DNA of 64,000 bases. Source: JAATFS01 sp037145635 (GTDB taxonomy: Bacteria; Pseudomonadota; Gammaproteobacteria; Xanthomonadales; Xanthomonadaceae). A model generated the notes under the pieces. That model saw only the letters and a list, made by a program, of their open reading frames with translations. It did no database searches and had not been told where the DNA came from. Each line of letters opens with the position of its first letter. Position 1 is the stretch's first letter. Positions 47,578-57,431 of the stretch are shown piece by piece. The stretch spans positions 372,001 through 436,000 of the forward strand of contig JBBCXB010000005.1 in NCBI GenBank assembly GCA_037145635.1. The letters are read 5' to 3'. The position numbers were made by a program, and so were the translations under genes.

Positions 47578-48300
47578 CTAGCCCGGGATGAACGGGAAGG
47601 CGATCTTCAGCAACCCCTTGAGGCCGCCCTCGGCGGTGCTGGCGATCGCCTTCGCGCCGAGGCTGTTGAGCGCGCGGCGCACGTCCTCCCAGCGCAGCTG
47701 GGCAATGTCCTTCTTCAGCAGGTCCGCCACTTCCTCGGCGGTGGGCGTGAGCTTCTTCAGCTCGCGCACGGTGGCCTCGGGATCGGGCTGCAGGTAGCCC
47801 CAGCGCTCGGCGATCCTGAGCAGCGTGTCGAAACGCACCGCCACCACCTCGCGGTTGCGCTCGTAGACCGGCAGCGCGCCCACGTCGAGGATGGCCTGCT
47901 CGAACTGCTGGGCATCGTCGGGATGCTCGATGCGGATCGCCAGGAAGCCTTCCTTGCGGCTGCGCTCGCTGACGTGCTTGGCGCCCGAGCGCAGGTTGGC
48001 CTCGGTCAGGACCGTGGCCACGATCCGCTGCAGCGCGGCATCGCCTTCCTCCGGCACCAGCGCGCGCCAGCGCGCATAGCCGTCGCGCCGCAGCGCCTTG
48101 ACCTTGGCCGGGGTAACCCGCAGGTGCAGCGCGACCACGGCATTGGAATCGCCGCGCGCGATCGCGCCGTCGCGTTCGAGCAGCACGAAGATCAGCAGCT
48201 CCAGATCGCGCTTGGTGAGCGACTGGAAGCCCTGCAGCAGGGTCAGCCGCAGGAATTCGTTGCCGAACGCGGCCGCGTCCTTGAGTTCGATGGGTTGCAT
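47578..48300 (-). CDS. conserved-looking protein of unknown function
   Basis: A 240-residue soluble protein that I do not recognise. The start at 48300 (MQPIELKD) follows a GGAGGAACC ribosome-binding site. Residues about 15-75 look like an all-alpha winged-helix-like or helix-turn-helix region (LTKRDLELLIFVLLERDG, then LHLRVTPAKVKALRRDGYARW). The middle is mixed alpha/beta, and the C-terminus ends with a short hydrophobic, amphipathic segment, GLKGLLKIAFPFIPG, which could touch a membrane. Acidic and basic residues are balanced, and there is no signal peptide or Cys motif. Neighbours give no functional hint. Confidence 0.75.
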   Translation of the reverse strand: MQPIELKDAAAFGNEFLRLTLLQGFQSLTKRDLELLIFVLLERDGAIARGDSNAVVALHLRVTPAKVKALRRDGYARWRALVPEEGDAALQRIVATVLTEANLRSGAKHVSERSRKEGFLAIRIEHPDDAQQFEQAILDVGALPVYERNREVVAVRFDTLLRIAERWGYLQPDPEATVRELKKLTPTAEEVADLLKKDIAQLRWEDVRRALNSLGAKAIASTAEGGLKGLLKIAFPFIPG

Positions 48301-48382
48301 CCGGGGTTCCTCCGCTTGACCGGGCCAGCATGCCACGCGGGGGTAGCGTGGCCTGAGACGCGGCGGGACCGGGTCCGCAGTT

Positions 48383-49291
48383 TCAGCGTCCGCTCTCACG
48401 CCCGGGGCGGTCGGCGCGGAAGGTCTCGATCGCGCCGCGGTCCTGCAGGGTGACGAACACCTGGCGCCCGTCGGCACCGCCGAAGGCGACGTTGCTGGCC
48501 TTGCGCCCCTTCAGCGCGACCGTGCGCAGCACGCGGCCGGCCGGCGACACCACCGCGATCTGGCCGGCGTCGTAGCGGGCCACGTAGAGGTTGCCGTCGG
48601 CGTCGCAGCGCATGCCGTCCAGGCCGAAGTCCGGGAACGCGATCAGCAGGCGCTTGTTGCGCAGGCCGCCGTCCACGCGGTCGTACACCCAGATCCGGCG
48701 CGCCATGCTCTCGTTGACGTAGAGGTGGCGGCCGTCGGGGCTGACCTCCACACCGTTGGGCGTGGTCATGCCCTGTTCGAGCAGGGTCGGCCGGCCCTGC
48801 GGGTCCACCCGCCACAGCCGGCCGCCATTGTCCCGCCAGTCCGGGTCGCTGACGTAGAAACTGCCGTCCGGCGCCAGCGCCAGGTCGTTGGGCCCGGTGC
48901 TCTCCGGCAGCTCGGCGAACGGGGTCACCCTGCGCGTGGCCGGGTCCAGCCGCAGCAACTTGCGGCCGAGGGTGTCGGCCACGTAGATCGCGCCGTCGCG
49001 GCCGAAGCGCAGGGCGTTGCCGCGGCTGCCCGCCGGCAGGGTGACGAACAGCTCGGCCCGGGCCTGGCCGTCGGCGTCCTGCAGCACCCGCCCGATGGTG
49101 CCGTCGCGGCCGAAGTTGACCACGTACAGCGCGCCGTCCGGCCCGGCGGCGGGACCTTCGATGTTGGAGGTGAAGGCACCGTCGCCGATCAGGTCGCGGG
49201 CGACGAACGGGGCGGCGGCCGGCGGCGCCGCCGGCGCGGCGGGGGCCGCCAGCAGGGCGGCCAGGGCGAGCGGGAGGGCGCGGGAGGACAT
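48383..49291 (-). CDS. SMP-30/gluconolactonase family protein, secreted
   Basis: A 302-residue six-bladed beta-propeller. The signal peptide is Ala-rich (LPLALAALLAAPAAPAA). Blade motifs include NIEGPAAGPDGALYVVNF, GPNDLALAPDGSFYVSDPDW, TTPNGVEVSPDGRHLYVNES and DGMRCDADGNLYVARY, with Glu, Asn and Asp at expected metal-ligand positions of gluconolactonases. It diverges from a glucose-fructose oxidoreductase-like gene (start codons about 120 bp apart), so it may hydrolyse the lactone made by that enzyme. Confidence 0.9.
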   Translation of the reverse strand: MSSRALPLALAALLAAPAAPAAPPAAAPFVARDLIGDGAFTSNIEGPAAGPDGALYVVNFGRDGTIGRVLQDADGQARAELFVTLPAGSRGNALRFGRDGAIYVADTLGRKLLRLDPATRRVTPFAELPESTGPNDLALAPDGSFYVSDPDWRDNGGRLWRVDPQGRPTLLEQGMTTPNGVEVSPDGRHLYVNESMARRIWVYDRVDGGLRNKRLLIAFPDFGLDGMRCDADGNLYVARYDAGQIAVVSPAGRVLRTVALKGRKASNVAFGGADGRQVFVTLQDRGAIETFRADRPGRESGR

Positions 49292-49413
49292 GCGGACGGC
49301 TCCGGGTCGGGACCGCGGCAGTGTGCCAGAACCGGCGCGCCGGCCCTGGCATGCGCGCGCCGGCTGCCGTAACGTGCGGAACCGGCACCGCTGCGTCCAC
49401 CCCGGAGGTCTGC

Positions 49414-50523
49414 ATGTCCCTGGCATCCCCGACCCGCCGCCGCCTGCTCGCCGCCCTCGGCGGCAGCGCGGCCCTGCTCGCCGCGCCCGCCTGGGCGATC
49501 CCGAAGAAGCCCGCCGGCAAGCCGCTCAACGTGGCGCTGGTGGGCCTGGGCGGCTATGCCACGGACCAGCTCGCGCCCGGCCTGGCGCTGACCCGGCACT
49601 GCCGGCTGGCCGGCATCGTCACCGGCACGCCGTCGAAGGTGCCGCTGTGGCAGGCCCGGCACCGCATCCCCGACCGCAACGTCTACAGCTACGAACACTT
49701 CGACCGCATCGCCGACAACCCCGACATCGACGTGGTCTACATCGTCACGCCGCCGCACCTGCACATGCCGCTGACGGTACGGGCGGCGGCGGCCGGCAAG
49801 CACGTGTGGTGCGAGAAGCCGATGGCGCTGAGCGCACGCGAATGCCAGACCATGGTCGAGGCGTGTCGCCGCAACCGGGTCGCCCTGGCGATCGGCTACC
49901 GCATGCAGCACGAGCCCAACACCCGGCAGGTGATCGGCCTGGCGCAGCAGCGTCCGTTCGGCGCCCTGCGCAGCGTGAGCGCGCAGGCCGGCTACGCCGG
50001 CTACGGCGACACCGACCCCGCCGACCGGCCGTGGCGGCTGCGCGCCCGCTACGGGGGCGGCGCGATGTACGACATGGGCGTGTACTCGCTCAACGCGGCG
50101 CGCTACACCGTGGGCGCCGAGCCGGTCGCGGTGAGCGCGCGCCAGCACACCGACCGTCCGCAGCTGTTCGACGAGGTCGACGAGCACACCGAGTTCACCC
50201 TGGAATTCCCGGGCGGGGTGCGTGCCCGCTGCGCGACGAGCTTCGGCCGCAACATGAACCGGCTGCGCGCCGAGTGCGAGCGCGGCTGGTACGAGCTGTC
50301 GCCGTTCCAGAGCTACCGCGGCGTCCGCGGCCGCGCCAGCGACGGACGCGTGTTCGACGCGGCGGTGCCGCACCAGCAGGCGCTGCAGATGGACGAGGAC
50401 GCCCTGGCGATCCTCAACGGCACCCCCCTGCGCGTGCCGGGCGAGGAGGGCCTGCGCGACCTGCGCGTGGTCGACGCGATCTTCCGTTCGGCCCGCACCC
50501 AGGGCGCGCGGGTGACGCTGTGA
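49414..50523 (+). CDS. Gfo/Idh/MocA oxidoreductase, glucose-fructose oxidoreductase-like, exported
   Basis: A 369-residue NAD(P)-dependent oxidoreductase. The N-terminus has an RRR motif followed by a hydrophobic stretch ending in APAWA, fitting Tat export. A Rossmann fold begins NVALVGLGGYAT (39-50) and the EKP motif is E134-K135-P136. GFOR-specific features are YRMQHEPNTR, GGAMYDMGVYSLNAARY and RAECERGWYELSPFQSY. GGAGG at 49403 supports ATG 49414. In Zymomonas GFOR converts glucose plus fructose to gluconolactone plus sorbitol in the periplasm. Substrate here is inferred. Confidence 0.92.
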   Translation: MSLASPTRRRLLAALGGSAALLAAPAWAIPKKPAGKPLNVALVGLGGYATDQLAPGLALTRHCRLAGIVTGTPSKVPLWQARHRIPDRNVYSYEHFDRIADNPDIDVVYIVTPPHLHMPLTVRAAAAGKHVWCEKPMALSARECQTMVEACRRNRVALAIGYRMQHEPNTRQVIGLAQQRPFGALRSVSAQAGYAGYGDTDPADRPWRLRARYGGGAMYDMGVYSLNAARYTVGAEPVAVSARQHTDRPQLFDEVDEHTEFTLEFPGGVRARCATSFGRNMNRLRAECERGWYELSPFQSYRGVRGRASDGRVFDAAVPHQQALQMDEDALAILNGTPLRVPGEEGLRDLRVVDAIFRSARTQGARVTL

Positions 50524-50631
50524 CCCGGGCCCACCACGGCGATCGGCCGGCGACCGCGGCGCCCCTGCCCGGGAAAGCGGGGCGCCAGCCCACCCACCGC
50601 TGCGGCCCGCCGCGTTCCCGATCCAGACTGG

Positions 50632-51678
50632 CTACTCCCCGATCCCTGCCAGGACCGTGATCTCCTCACGGTCGTGATACAGCTGCTTGGCGTGCACGTT
50701 GAGCGAGCGACCGGCCTGCTGCTCGAACAGCTCCAGGCACAGCCGGGTCTCTTCCCAGCGCTTCTTCATCGGCAGCTTGAGGTTGAAGATCGCGTGCCGG
50801 CACCAGCCCTCGCGGAACCAGGTGGCCATGCGTTCGGCGACGCGGCGCGGCTGTTCGACCATGTCGCAGACCATCCAGTCCAGCGGCTGCGCCGGCTTCC
50901 AGTGGAAGCCGTCGGCGCGCAGGTGCTCGACCAGGCCGGTGTCGAGCACGTGCTGGCGCAGCGGGCCGTTGTCGACGCTGGTGACGTGCAGGTGCTGGCG
51001 GGTCAGCACCCAGGTCCAGCCGCCGGGCGCGGCGCCCAGGTCGGCGGCGCGCATGCCGGGCCTGACCCGTGCCTCGCGCTCCTCCGGGGTGAGCAGGGTC
51101 AGCAGCGCCTCGTCCAGCTTCAGCGCCGAGCGCGACGGCGCTTCCGGCAGCAGCTTCAGGCGCGGGATGCCCAGGGGCCACGGGGCACTGTCGCGCGGAT
51201 CGGCCACCGCGAGCAGGGCATGGTCGCCGTCGAGGAAGCACACGTGCAGCCGCGGCAGCCGCGGCTGCGGCTTGTCGGTGAGCAGGCCGGCCTTGCGCAG
51301 CGCCGGGCGCAGCGCGTTGCCGAAGCTGCGCGCCAGCCCGGCCAGCGGCTTGCCGGCGTCCGAGTCCGGATGCTCCACCCACAGGTCGCCGAAGCGTGCC
51401 TGGCCGGCCAGCGCCGCCAGGATCGGGGTGATGCGGTCGCCGGGGTCGATCCCGCGCAGCTCGGCGAGCAGCTGCAGCTTCTGCCGGGCGAAGATCAGCT
51501 CGCGCCAGCGCAGGTGGCCGCTCAGGGCCGCGGCGTCCTCGCACAGAAACACCACGTAGCCGTCGTTGCGCTGGGCGCGCGCGTAGCCGGCGATGCCGGC
51601 ATGCGCCGCGCGTGCGCTCAGCTCGGCCGCCAGCTCGGGTTCGAAGCCCTGGCGGCAGTAGCACAGCACGCCGCTCAT
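50632..51678 (-). CDS. rlmM: 23S rRNA 2'-O-ribose C2498 methyltransferase RlmM
   Basis: A 348-residue methyltransferase. It has a THUMP-like N-terminal region, then the SAM-binding AADLGAAPGGWTWVLT, VTSVDNGPL, DWMVCDMVEQPRRVA and FNLKLPMKKRWEE with catalytic Lys. ATG 51678 (MSGVLCYCRQGFE) gives the usual RlmM start; five upstream codons are optional. It methylates C2498 of 23S rRNA. Confidence 0.96.
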   Translation of the reverse strand: MSGVLCYCRQGFEPELAAELSARAAHAGIAGYARAQRNDGYVVFLCEDAAALSGHLRWRELIFARQKLQLLAELRGIDPGDRITPILAALAGQARFGDLWVEHPDSDAGKPLAGLARSFGNALRPALRKAGLLTDKPQPRLPRLHVCFLDGDHALLAVADPRDSAPWPLGIPRLKLLPEAPSRSALKLDEALLTLLTPEEREARVRPGMRAADLGAAPGGWTWVLTRQHLHVTSVDNGPLRQHVLDTGLVEHLRADGFHWKPAQPLDWMVCDMVEQPRRVAERMATWFREGWCRHAIFNLKLPMKKRWEETRLCLELFEQQAGRSLNVHAKQLYHDREEITVLAGIGE

Positions 51679-51777
51679 CGGCGTCCCCGCCACCGCGGCG
51701 CGGCGGCCGGCGGCGTGCGCGGGGCGGTCGGGCGCGCACGCCGCGGACGGGCGGCGGGCCGGCCCGCCGTGCCCGGG

Positions 51778-52338
51778 TCAGTAACGGTCTCCACCGCTCT
51801 CCCCGTAGTGGCGCAGCACCGCGCGTGCGTCGTCGCGGCACAGGTCGCGCACCACCTCGATGCCGCGCCGGGTCAGTTCGCCGATCCAGTCCGCCGGCAG
51901 CGGGCCCTCGTCGAACTCGGTCAGCTCCATCACGTCCTCGGCGCGGGCGCCGATCAGCAGGCGGTCGATGCCGGCCCAGATGGTGGCGCCGTAGCACTGG
52001 CAGCATGGCTGCCCCGAGGTGGCCAGCGTCACCGGCGACAGCACGTCGTTCAGCCGCGGGGTCTGCAGGCGCTGCTGCGCGAGCATGTAGGCCATGTTCT
52101 CGGCATGCGCCAGCGAGGTGGTGCTGGGCACCACGCGGTTGACCCCGACCGCGACGATGCGGTCGTCCGGGCCGAACACCGCCGCGCCGAACGGGCCACC
52201 GCTGCGCGCGTCCACGTTCATGCGCGACAGCGCGACCGCCAGCGCCACCTTGGACTCGTCGCCGGGATAGGCCCGCGTGGTGTCGACCTGGTCGTGGACC
52301 CAGGCGGGCAGGGTGAGGTGAACTTGCGCGTAGAGCAT
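51778..52338 (-). CDS. nucleoside/guanine deaminase (cytidine-deaminase fold)
   Basis: A 186-residue zinc deaminase. Zinc motifs are HAE (78-80) and PCCQC (111-115), i.e. PCxxC. GGPFGAAVFG and VGVNRVVPSTTSLAHAE resemble guanine deaminase and tadA-like nucleoside deaminases. The ATG at 52338 touches the stop of the upstream lipoprotein gene as TGATG. Substrate uncertain between guanine, other purines and modified pyrimidines. Confidence 0.88.
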   Translation of the reverse strand: MLYAQVHLTLPAWVHDQVDTTRAYPGDESKVALAVALSRMNVDARSGGPFGAAVFGPDDRIVAVGVNRVVPSTTSLAHAENMAYMLAQQRLQTPRLNDVLSPVTLATSGQPCCQCYGATIWAGIDRLLIGARAEDVMELTEFDEGPLPADWIGELTRRGIEVVRDLCRDDARAVLRHYGESGGDRY

Positions 52339-52718
52339 CAGTGGACCGGTTCCGGGGTTTCCATGGGGCGGCGCAGTGTATCGGCCTGCGCGGACTTTGC
52401 GGTGCATTGCCCGGAAACGCACTGGCAGCCGCTGATCTCCGGGGCGCCGCAGATGCTCATGCGGCCGCTGGCCCGGCACTGCGCCTGCACGCCCTGCGGG
52501 TCGGTCGGGCTGGCGACGTTGACACAGGCCGGGAAGGCGCCGCAGCAGTTGCCGACGTTCTTGACGGTGCAGTCGGCGTCGCTGCGGCAGTGGGTCTGTA
52601 CCTGCACCGGCAGGCCGGCGGCCGGCGCCGCCTGGGCGGGCGGGTCGGCGCGGGAGGGCGGGATCGGGCCGGCGCAGGCGGCCAGCAGCAGCAACACGGG
52701 CAGGAACAGGCGGTTCAT
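52338..52718 (-). CDS. Cys-rich lipoprotein of unknown function
   Basis: A 126-residue protein with a lipoprotein signal (hydrophobic LPVLLLLAAC, lipid Cys15). The mature part carries ten more cysteines in patterns such as CRSDADC, NCC and CQC, enough for five disulfides. No domain is recognised; the spacing vaguely resembles small secreted inhibitor-like folds. It is coupled to the deaminase by a TGATG overlap, although a functional link is not obvious. Confidence 0.8.
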   Translation of the reverse strand: MNRLFLPVLLLLAACAGPIPPSRADPPAQAAPAAGLPVQVQTHCRSDADCTVKNVGNCCGAFPACVNVASPTDPQGVQAQCRASGRMSICGAPEISGCQCVSGQCTAKSAQADTLRRPMETPEPVH

Positions 52719-52748
52719 CGCGGTCTCCGTGGCGGGATGGGCCCGATC

Positions 52749-53702
52749 TTAGCGGCCTTCGGGCGGCCGCGGCCGTCGCTCCACGTGCGCGGAGGCGCAC
52801 CCCAGCACGCCCGCCAGCAGGCACACGATGGCCGCCGCCTCGCGCAGGCCCGGCCAGCGGCCTTCCCACAGGAAGCCGTACAGCAGCGCGAACACGGTCT
52901 CGAACACGATCATCTGGCCCACCAGGGTCAGCGGCAGGCGCCGGCTGGCATGGTTCCAGCAGGCGTTGCCGATCACCGAGGCGAACACCGCCAGCACCGT
53001 GGCGATGCCCCAGAAGCGCACCCAGTCCGCGGCCGGATGCGCCGCGCCCGCCGCGGCGAAGGCGGGCCAGGCCAGCCCCAGTGCCAGCGCGCCGGTGACC
53101 ACGCCGGTCAGCAGCGACCAGTCGCGCCCGGAGATGTCCGGGCGCCGCGACAGCCAGTGCGCGTTGTGGATCGAATACGCCGCCCACGACGCCAGCGCGC
53201 CGGTGGCGCAGGCCAGCCCGGCCACGCGCGTGCCCAGCCCGGTGGTCGGGGTGCGCGCGCTGCCGAGGGTCTCGGCCGCCACCAGCGCGACCCCGAGCAG
53301 GCACAGCCCGCACGGCGCGGCCAGCCGGCGCAGGCGCACCGCGCCGGCCGCGCGCGAGCCGGCCACGGTCACCACCACCGGCAGCAGGCCGATGATCAGC
53401 GCGGTCGCCGCGCCGCCGGCCCATTGCACGGCGGTGCCCAGCAGCACGTAGTAGACCAGGTTGCCGAGCAGGCTCAGGCGCAGCAGCGCCCACCACTCGG
53501 CGGCGCCGAGCGGCCGCGTCGCCTGCCGCCAGCGCGGGGCGAGCACCAGTGCCGCGACCAGGCCATAGGCCAGGTAGCGCGACACCGACAGCTGCAGTGG
53601 CGAGAACGCGGCCAGCAGCTGCGGCGCCAGGAACACCAGGCCCCACAGCGCGCCCGCGGCCACGCCGGCCCCGATGCCGCCCAGCCAGCGCTCGCGGTTC
53701 AT
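52749..53702 (-). CDS. EamA family drug/metabolite exporter
   Basis: A 317-residue inner-membrane protein with ten hydrophobic segments in two EamA halves. Typical features are AGALWGLVFLAPQLL, SVSRYLAYGLVAALVL and, in the second half, IGNACWNHASRRLPLTLVGQMIVFETVFALLYGFLWEG. The start at 53702 drops an Arg-rich upstream extension. The family exports amino acids or other small metabolites; substrate unknown. Confidence 0.92.
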   Translation of the reverse strand: MNRERWLGGIGAGVAAGALWGLVFLAPQLLAAFSPLQLSVSRYLAYGLVAALVLAPRWRQATRPLGAAEWWALLRLSLLGNLVYYVLLGTAVQWAGGAATALIIGLLPVVVTVAGSRAAGAVRLRRLAAPCGLCLLGVALVAAETLGSARTPTTGLGTRVAGLACATGALASWAAYSIHNAHWLSRRPDISGRDWSLLTGVVTGALALGLAWPAFAAAGAAHPAADWVRFWGIATVLAVFASVIGNACWNHASRRLPLTLVGQMIVFETVFALLYGFLWEGRWPGLREAAAIVCLLAGVLGCASAHVERRPRPPEGR

Positions 53703-53888
53703 GCCGTGCGGCCGTCGGCCGCGACGCCCGCGCGGACCGATCCCCTGCGGTCGCCCGCGCCCGCGCCGGGCCGACCGGGAGCGGCCGGCGTCATCGCGGG
53801 GGCGGCGTGCCGCGCGCCCGGGGCGGCGCCGCATCCCGGTGCTGGCACGTGGCCCGGCGTCCGGATCGCAGGGGCCGGCATGCGCGCG

Positions 53889-55631
<1,743 letters not shown>

Positions 55632-55717
55632 GCCGGAGCTGAATGCAGGGAAGCGCGCAGTTTATCGTGCCGCGCCGCCCGCCGTATTCTGGCCGCCGTG
55701 CTCCGACGTCCCGGCCC

Positions 55718-55948
55718 ATGCAGATCGCCTACCGTGCCAGCCACCTGATCGACGCCCACCTGGCCCGGCATGCGCTGGAGGATGCCGGCATCACCGCGTT
55801 CGTGTTCGGCGAATCGCTGCTCGGCGGCATGGGCGAGCTGCCGCTGTTCGGGGTGGTCCAGGTCTGCGTGGGCGACGCGGACCTGCACCGGGCACAGGAG
55901 GTGCTGCGCGCGATCGGCCTGGGCGGCGAGGTCACGCGCGCGCTGTAG
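55718..55948 (+). CDS. DUF2007 domain protein (putative signal-transducing)
   Basis: A 76-residue protein: IAYRASHLIDAHLARHALEDAGITAFV, then GMGELPLFGVVQVCVGDADLHRAQEVL. The ferredoxin-like pattern, with the second strand in VFGESLLGG, matches DUF2007. ATG 55718 is chosen since the upstream part looks non-coding. It lies divergent to glnS and about 125 bp before msrA. Function of the family is unclear. Confidence 0.85.
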   Translation: MQIAYRASHLIDAHLARHALEDAGITAFVFGESLLGGMGELPLFGVVQVCVGDADLHRAQEVLRAIGLGGEVTRAL

Positions 55949-56074
55949 CCGACGACCGCCCGGGCCTGGGCCCGGCCGGCTGAACCGCAGGGCCCGCACC
56001 GGCCCGCCCGGCTTGAAAGCGCGCCGCGCCGGCGCCATCCAGCGGGGATCCCTCACAGATCCGGGAGCTTGGCC

Positions 56075-56725
56075 ATGTTGGGAATCGGAGCCTTCAAACA
56101 GCGTCTGCCGCGCCCGGGCGAGAGCCTGCCGGGCCGCGAGCAGCCGTTGCCGCTGCACGACCGCCACTACGTCAACGGCCAACCGCTGCGTGACACCGCC
56201 GCGGGCCTGGACGAGGTGCAGTTCGGCCTGGGCTGCTTCTGGGGCGCCGAACGCAAGTTCTGGACGTTGCCGGGCGTGTTCACCACCGCCGTCGGCTATG
56301 CCGGCGGGCAGACGCCCCACGCCACCTACGAGGAGGTCTGTTCCGGCCTGACCGGCCACACCGAGGCGGTGCGGGTGGTCTACGACCCCCGGACGGTCGC
56401 CTTCGAACAGCTGCTGCAGACGTTCTGGGAGAGCCACGACCCGACCCAGGGCATGCGCCAGGGCAACGATACCGGCACCCAGTACCGCTCGGCGATCTAC
56501 TGCAGCACCCAGGCCCAGTACGACGCCGCCGTCGCCAGCCGCGACGCCTACCAGCAGCGGCTGCGCGAGGCCGGCTACGGCGACATCACCACCGAGATCA
56601 GGTACCCGGCGCCCGCCTTCTACTATGCCGAGGATGCCCACCAGCAGTACCTGGCCAAGCACCCCAACGGCTACTGCGGGCTGGGCGGCACCGGGGTGAG
56701 CTGCCCGGTCGGGCTGGAGGCCTGA
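56075..56725 (+). CDS. msrA: peptide-methionine (S)-S-oxide reductase MsrA
   Basis: A 216-residue MsrA. The catalytic GCFWG has Cys54; TTAVGYAGGQTPHATYEEVCSG and DTGTQYRSAIY are family motifs, and the C-terminal GYCGLGGTGVSCP supplies the resolving cysteines. ATG 56075 follows a CGGGAG ribosome-binding site; a TTG two codons upstream is possible. The N-terminal 45 residues match the long E. coli-type MsrA. It repairs oxidised methionine. Confidence 0.97.
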   Translation: MLGIGAFKQRLPRPGESLPGREQPLPLHDRHYVNGQPLRDTAAGLDEVQFGLGCFWGAERKFWTLPGVFTTAVGYAGGQTPHATYEEVCSGLTGHTEAVRVVYDPRTVAFEQLLQTFWESHDPTQGMRQGNDTGTQYRSAIYCSTQAQYDAAVASRDAYQQRLREAGYGDITTEIRYPAPAFYYAEDAHQQYLAKHPNGYCGLGGTGVSCPVGLEA

Positions 56726-56740
56726 GGCCGGCCGGCCTCA
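56723..56740. terminator. 18-bp perfect palindrome spanning two convergent stop codons
   Basis: TGAGGCCGGCCGGCCTCA is a perfect 18-bp palindrome. Its first three bases are the msrA stop and its last three, read on the other strand, are the stop of the DJ-1/PfpI gene. It could act as a bidirectional hairpin; no T-run is present. Confidence 0.5.
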
Positions 56741-57307
56741 GCCGAACTCGCCGGCGAACGTGGCGCGCAGCTGCGCCACGTCGTCCAGGCGTTCGGGGTG
56801 CAGCAGCGCCATGCAGGCGCAGGCGAAGCCCACCGGGCTGGTGCCCGGTGCGGTCACCACCTGGCTGGCGCTGACCACCTTCTCGTCGCGGTAGTACAGG
56901 GCCCCGGCATACGGCGCCGCATGCCGCTGCAGCAGCTCCAGCGAGTTGCTGGTGTGCGGGCGGCTGTCCAGCAGGCCGGCGTAGGCCAGCGCCAGCGTGG
57001 CCCCGCAGATCGCCGCGACCGGGCGCTGCGCGTCCACGCGCTCGCGCAGCACGCCGCTGAGCCCGGGGATCTCGCCGGCCTGCCAGCGCTCGCTGCCGGG
57101 CAGGATCCACAGGTCGGCCTCGCGCGGGGCCAGGTCCGACAGCGCCAGCTCGGGCAGGATGCGCAGCCCGCCGATCGAGGTCACAGGCTGGCCGTCGATG
57201 CTGGCGATGGCGACGTGGTCGCCGAACCATTCGCGCGCGGCCGGCAGCACCGCGCCGATCTCCCAGTCCGCCACGCCGTCGACCATCACCACCGCGATTG
57301 TGCTCAT
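56738..57307 (-). CDS. DJ-1/PfpI family protein
   Basis: A 189-residue class I glutamine-amidotransferase-like protein. The nucleophile elbow AAICGATLALAYAG has Cys101, and Glu17 in ADWEIGAVLP may assist it. LWILPGSERW is the conserved strand before the elbow. It resembles YoaZ-like DJ-1 proteins, some acting as glyoxalases or deglycases, but the activity is not determinable. It converges with msrA, with 12 bp between stops. Confidence 0.9.
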   Translation of the reverse strand: MSTIAVVMVDGVADWEIGAVLPAAREWFGDHVAIASIDGQPVTSIGGLRILPELALSDLAPREADLWILPGSERWQAGEIPGLSGVLRERVDAQRPVAAICGATLALAYAGLLDSRPHTSNSLELLQRHAAPYAGALYYRDEKVVSASQVVTAPGTSPVGFACACMALLHPERLDDVAQLRATFAGEFG

Positions 57308-57373
57308 TGCCGTGCCTCGTCCCAGGAGCGCGGAGCTTAGCCAGCACGAAGTCGAGGCCGCGCATACGCAGGC

Positions 57374-57406
57374 AAAAAAAAAGGGAGCGGCCCGGCGGCC
57401 GCTCCC
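57374..57406 (-). terminator. intrinsic terminator of the transaldolase gene
   Basis: Read on the minus strand, a perfect 10-bp GC-rich stem (GGGAGCGGCC / GGCCGCTCCC, 57383-57406) with a 4-base loop is followed by nine T residues (57382-57374). It lies 26 bp after the transaldolase stop and is the clearest intrinsic terminator in the window. Confidence 0.92.
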
Positions 57407-57431
57407 GATCGTCGTGCGTGGCGAGGCCGCC

